DNA from: Membranipora membranacea
Taxonomy: Eukaryota; Bryozoa; Gymnolaemata; Cheilostomatida; Membraniporidae
Length of the DNA: 64,000 bases
Assembly (NCBI GenBank): GCA_914767715.1
Contig: OU612069.1
Coordinates: 22,007,387 to 22,071,386, forward strand
Reading direction: 5' to 3'
Of the stretch, positions 63,378-64,000 are shown piece by piece. Position numbers and translations under genes: made by a program. Each line of letters begins with the position of its first letter. The first letter of the stretch is position 1. The notes beneath the pieces are model-generated. The model did not search any database. It was not told the DNA's origin and saw nothing but the letters and a program-made list of their open reading frames with translations.

Positions 63378-64000
63378 AGATGAGAAAACCACACTCTGTG
63401 TTCAAACCAAATGTTAGCGACATTCTATGGCAAAATATGTGAAGAAACAATATTATTCTCAATAAATATCATGAAGCGTCTTAAAAATCATAAAGTAGCT
63501 TTTCTCTCTCACAAAACATGAAAGTGGAATAACTAGGATAATGGTAGACACAGATAACGCGTCAATGAAGCTTTGTTGAAATCATATCATATCTATATCA
63601 AAGTATAAAAATTGAATGGACTAAGATTGCTGCCATGGCATAGGAGTAATACAGAAAAACCTGTTCCTTTAATACTGTCCATTACATAAATTTATAGCAT
63701 CATTTCAGCTGAACGTTTTTGAGGTTATACCTTAGGGATAACATTAGCATCATCAAATCTATAATACTAGCACAAACGATAAAGGCATAAATCAAAAATT
63801 TCTAATTATGAAATGGAAGCTGCCTCGCGCTTCATTAGATTTACAGATCATTTATATAAGTAGGACATTATCTAGTCAGCTTGAAAGTTCATCCAAGTTT
63901 GCTGAAGTTGTTTCAAATTGGTCTTTTTTTATGACTTATGTTAGTTGTTGTAATTAAGCTCTTTTATGTTTGAAAAACTGATCACAGACAGATTTTATCC
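63378..64000. other. 3' flank of the EMI-like gene
   Basis: Contains aataaa at about 63459, a likely polyadenylation signal about 80 bases after the stop, and otherwise nothing recognised. Confidence 0.5.

Overview
The window is animal (invertebrate) nuclear DNA: AT-rich, with spliced genes bounded by GT-AG introns, calcium-binding EGF modules each carried on its own exon, signal-peptide genes, and a high load of transposons and satellites. I cannot name the species. Its centrepiece is a complete Polinton/Maverick element at 6897-24619 (17,723 bp). It has 130-bp terminal inverted repeats whose outer 123 bp are identical, AG...CT termini and a 6-bp target duplication (TATGGC). It carries the full virus-like gene set.

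Polinton layout. The left block on + is intronless and tightly packed (7103-12417): two conserved Polinton proteins of unknown function, a chromodomain-bearing retroviral-type integrase, minor capsid (penton), basic core protein, major capsid and adenain-like protease, with ATGA-type overlaps. The large protein-primed DNA polymerase B runs on - (16930-12679) and is split by a frameshift just before a conserved C-terminal motif, at an 18-bp tandem duplication. Further right on - lies a gene of nine coding exons (20072-16997, 441 codons, open frame across all eight coding junctions) with a TATA box and a 5' UTR exon. Next are the packaging ATPase, whose P-loop glycine codon is split by a 766-bp intron filled with tandem repeats, and three small overlapping genes, two with membrane segments. 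A spliced two-zinc-ribbon gene on + (23212-23827) and a possible small secreted protein close the element.

Host left flank (1-6890): mostly non-coding, with one tentative two-exon gene, a TA-hairpin and a 577-bp non-autonomous hAT element with an 8-bp target duplication.

Host right flank (24.6-64 kb): a four-exon extracellular domain on + (26592-28045) has an inverted paralogue on - (38621-36748). The - copy forms the 3' end of a long secreted-protein gene with at least 22 intact EGF exons (55204-40315), all phase 1-1 and 120 or 123 bp, mixed with about seven decayed EGF exons. Between the paralogues lie a small secreted-protein gene and the exons of a one-pass membrane protein. The EGF region is interrupted by a 1.13-kb foldback element, a LINE reverse-transcriptase fragment, inverted repeat pairs and a segmental duplication. 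The duplication carries two differently broken copies of a small secreted-protein gene. A complete four-exon gene for a 195-aa secreted EMI-like protein sits at 61916-63377 (+) behind a recognisable core promoter.
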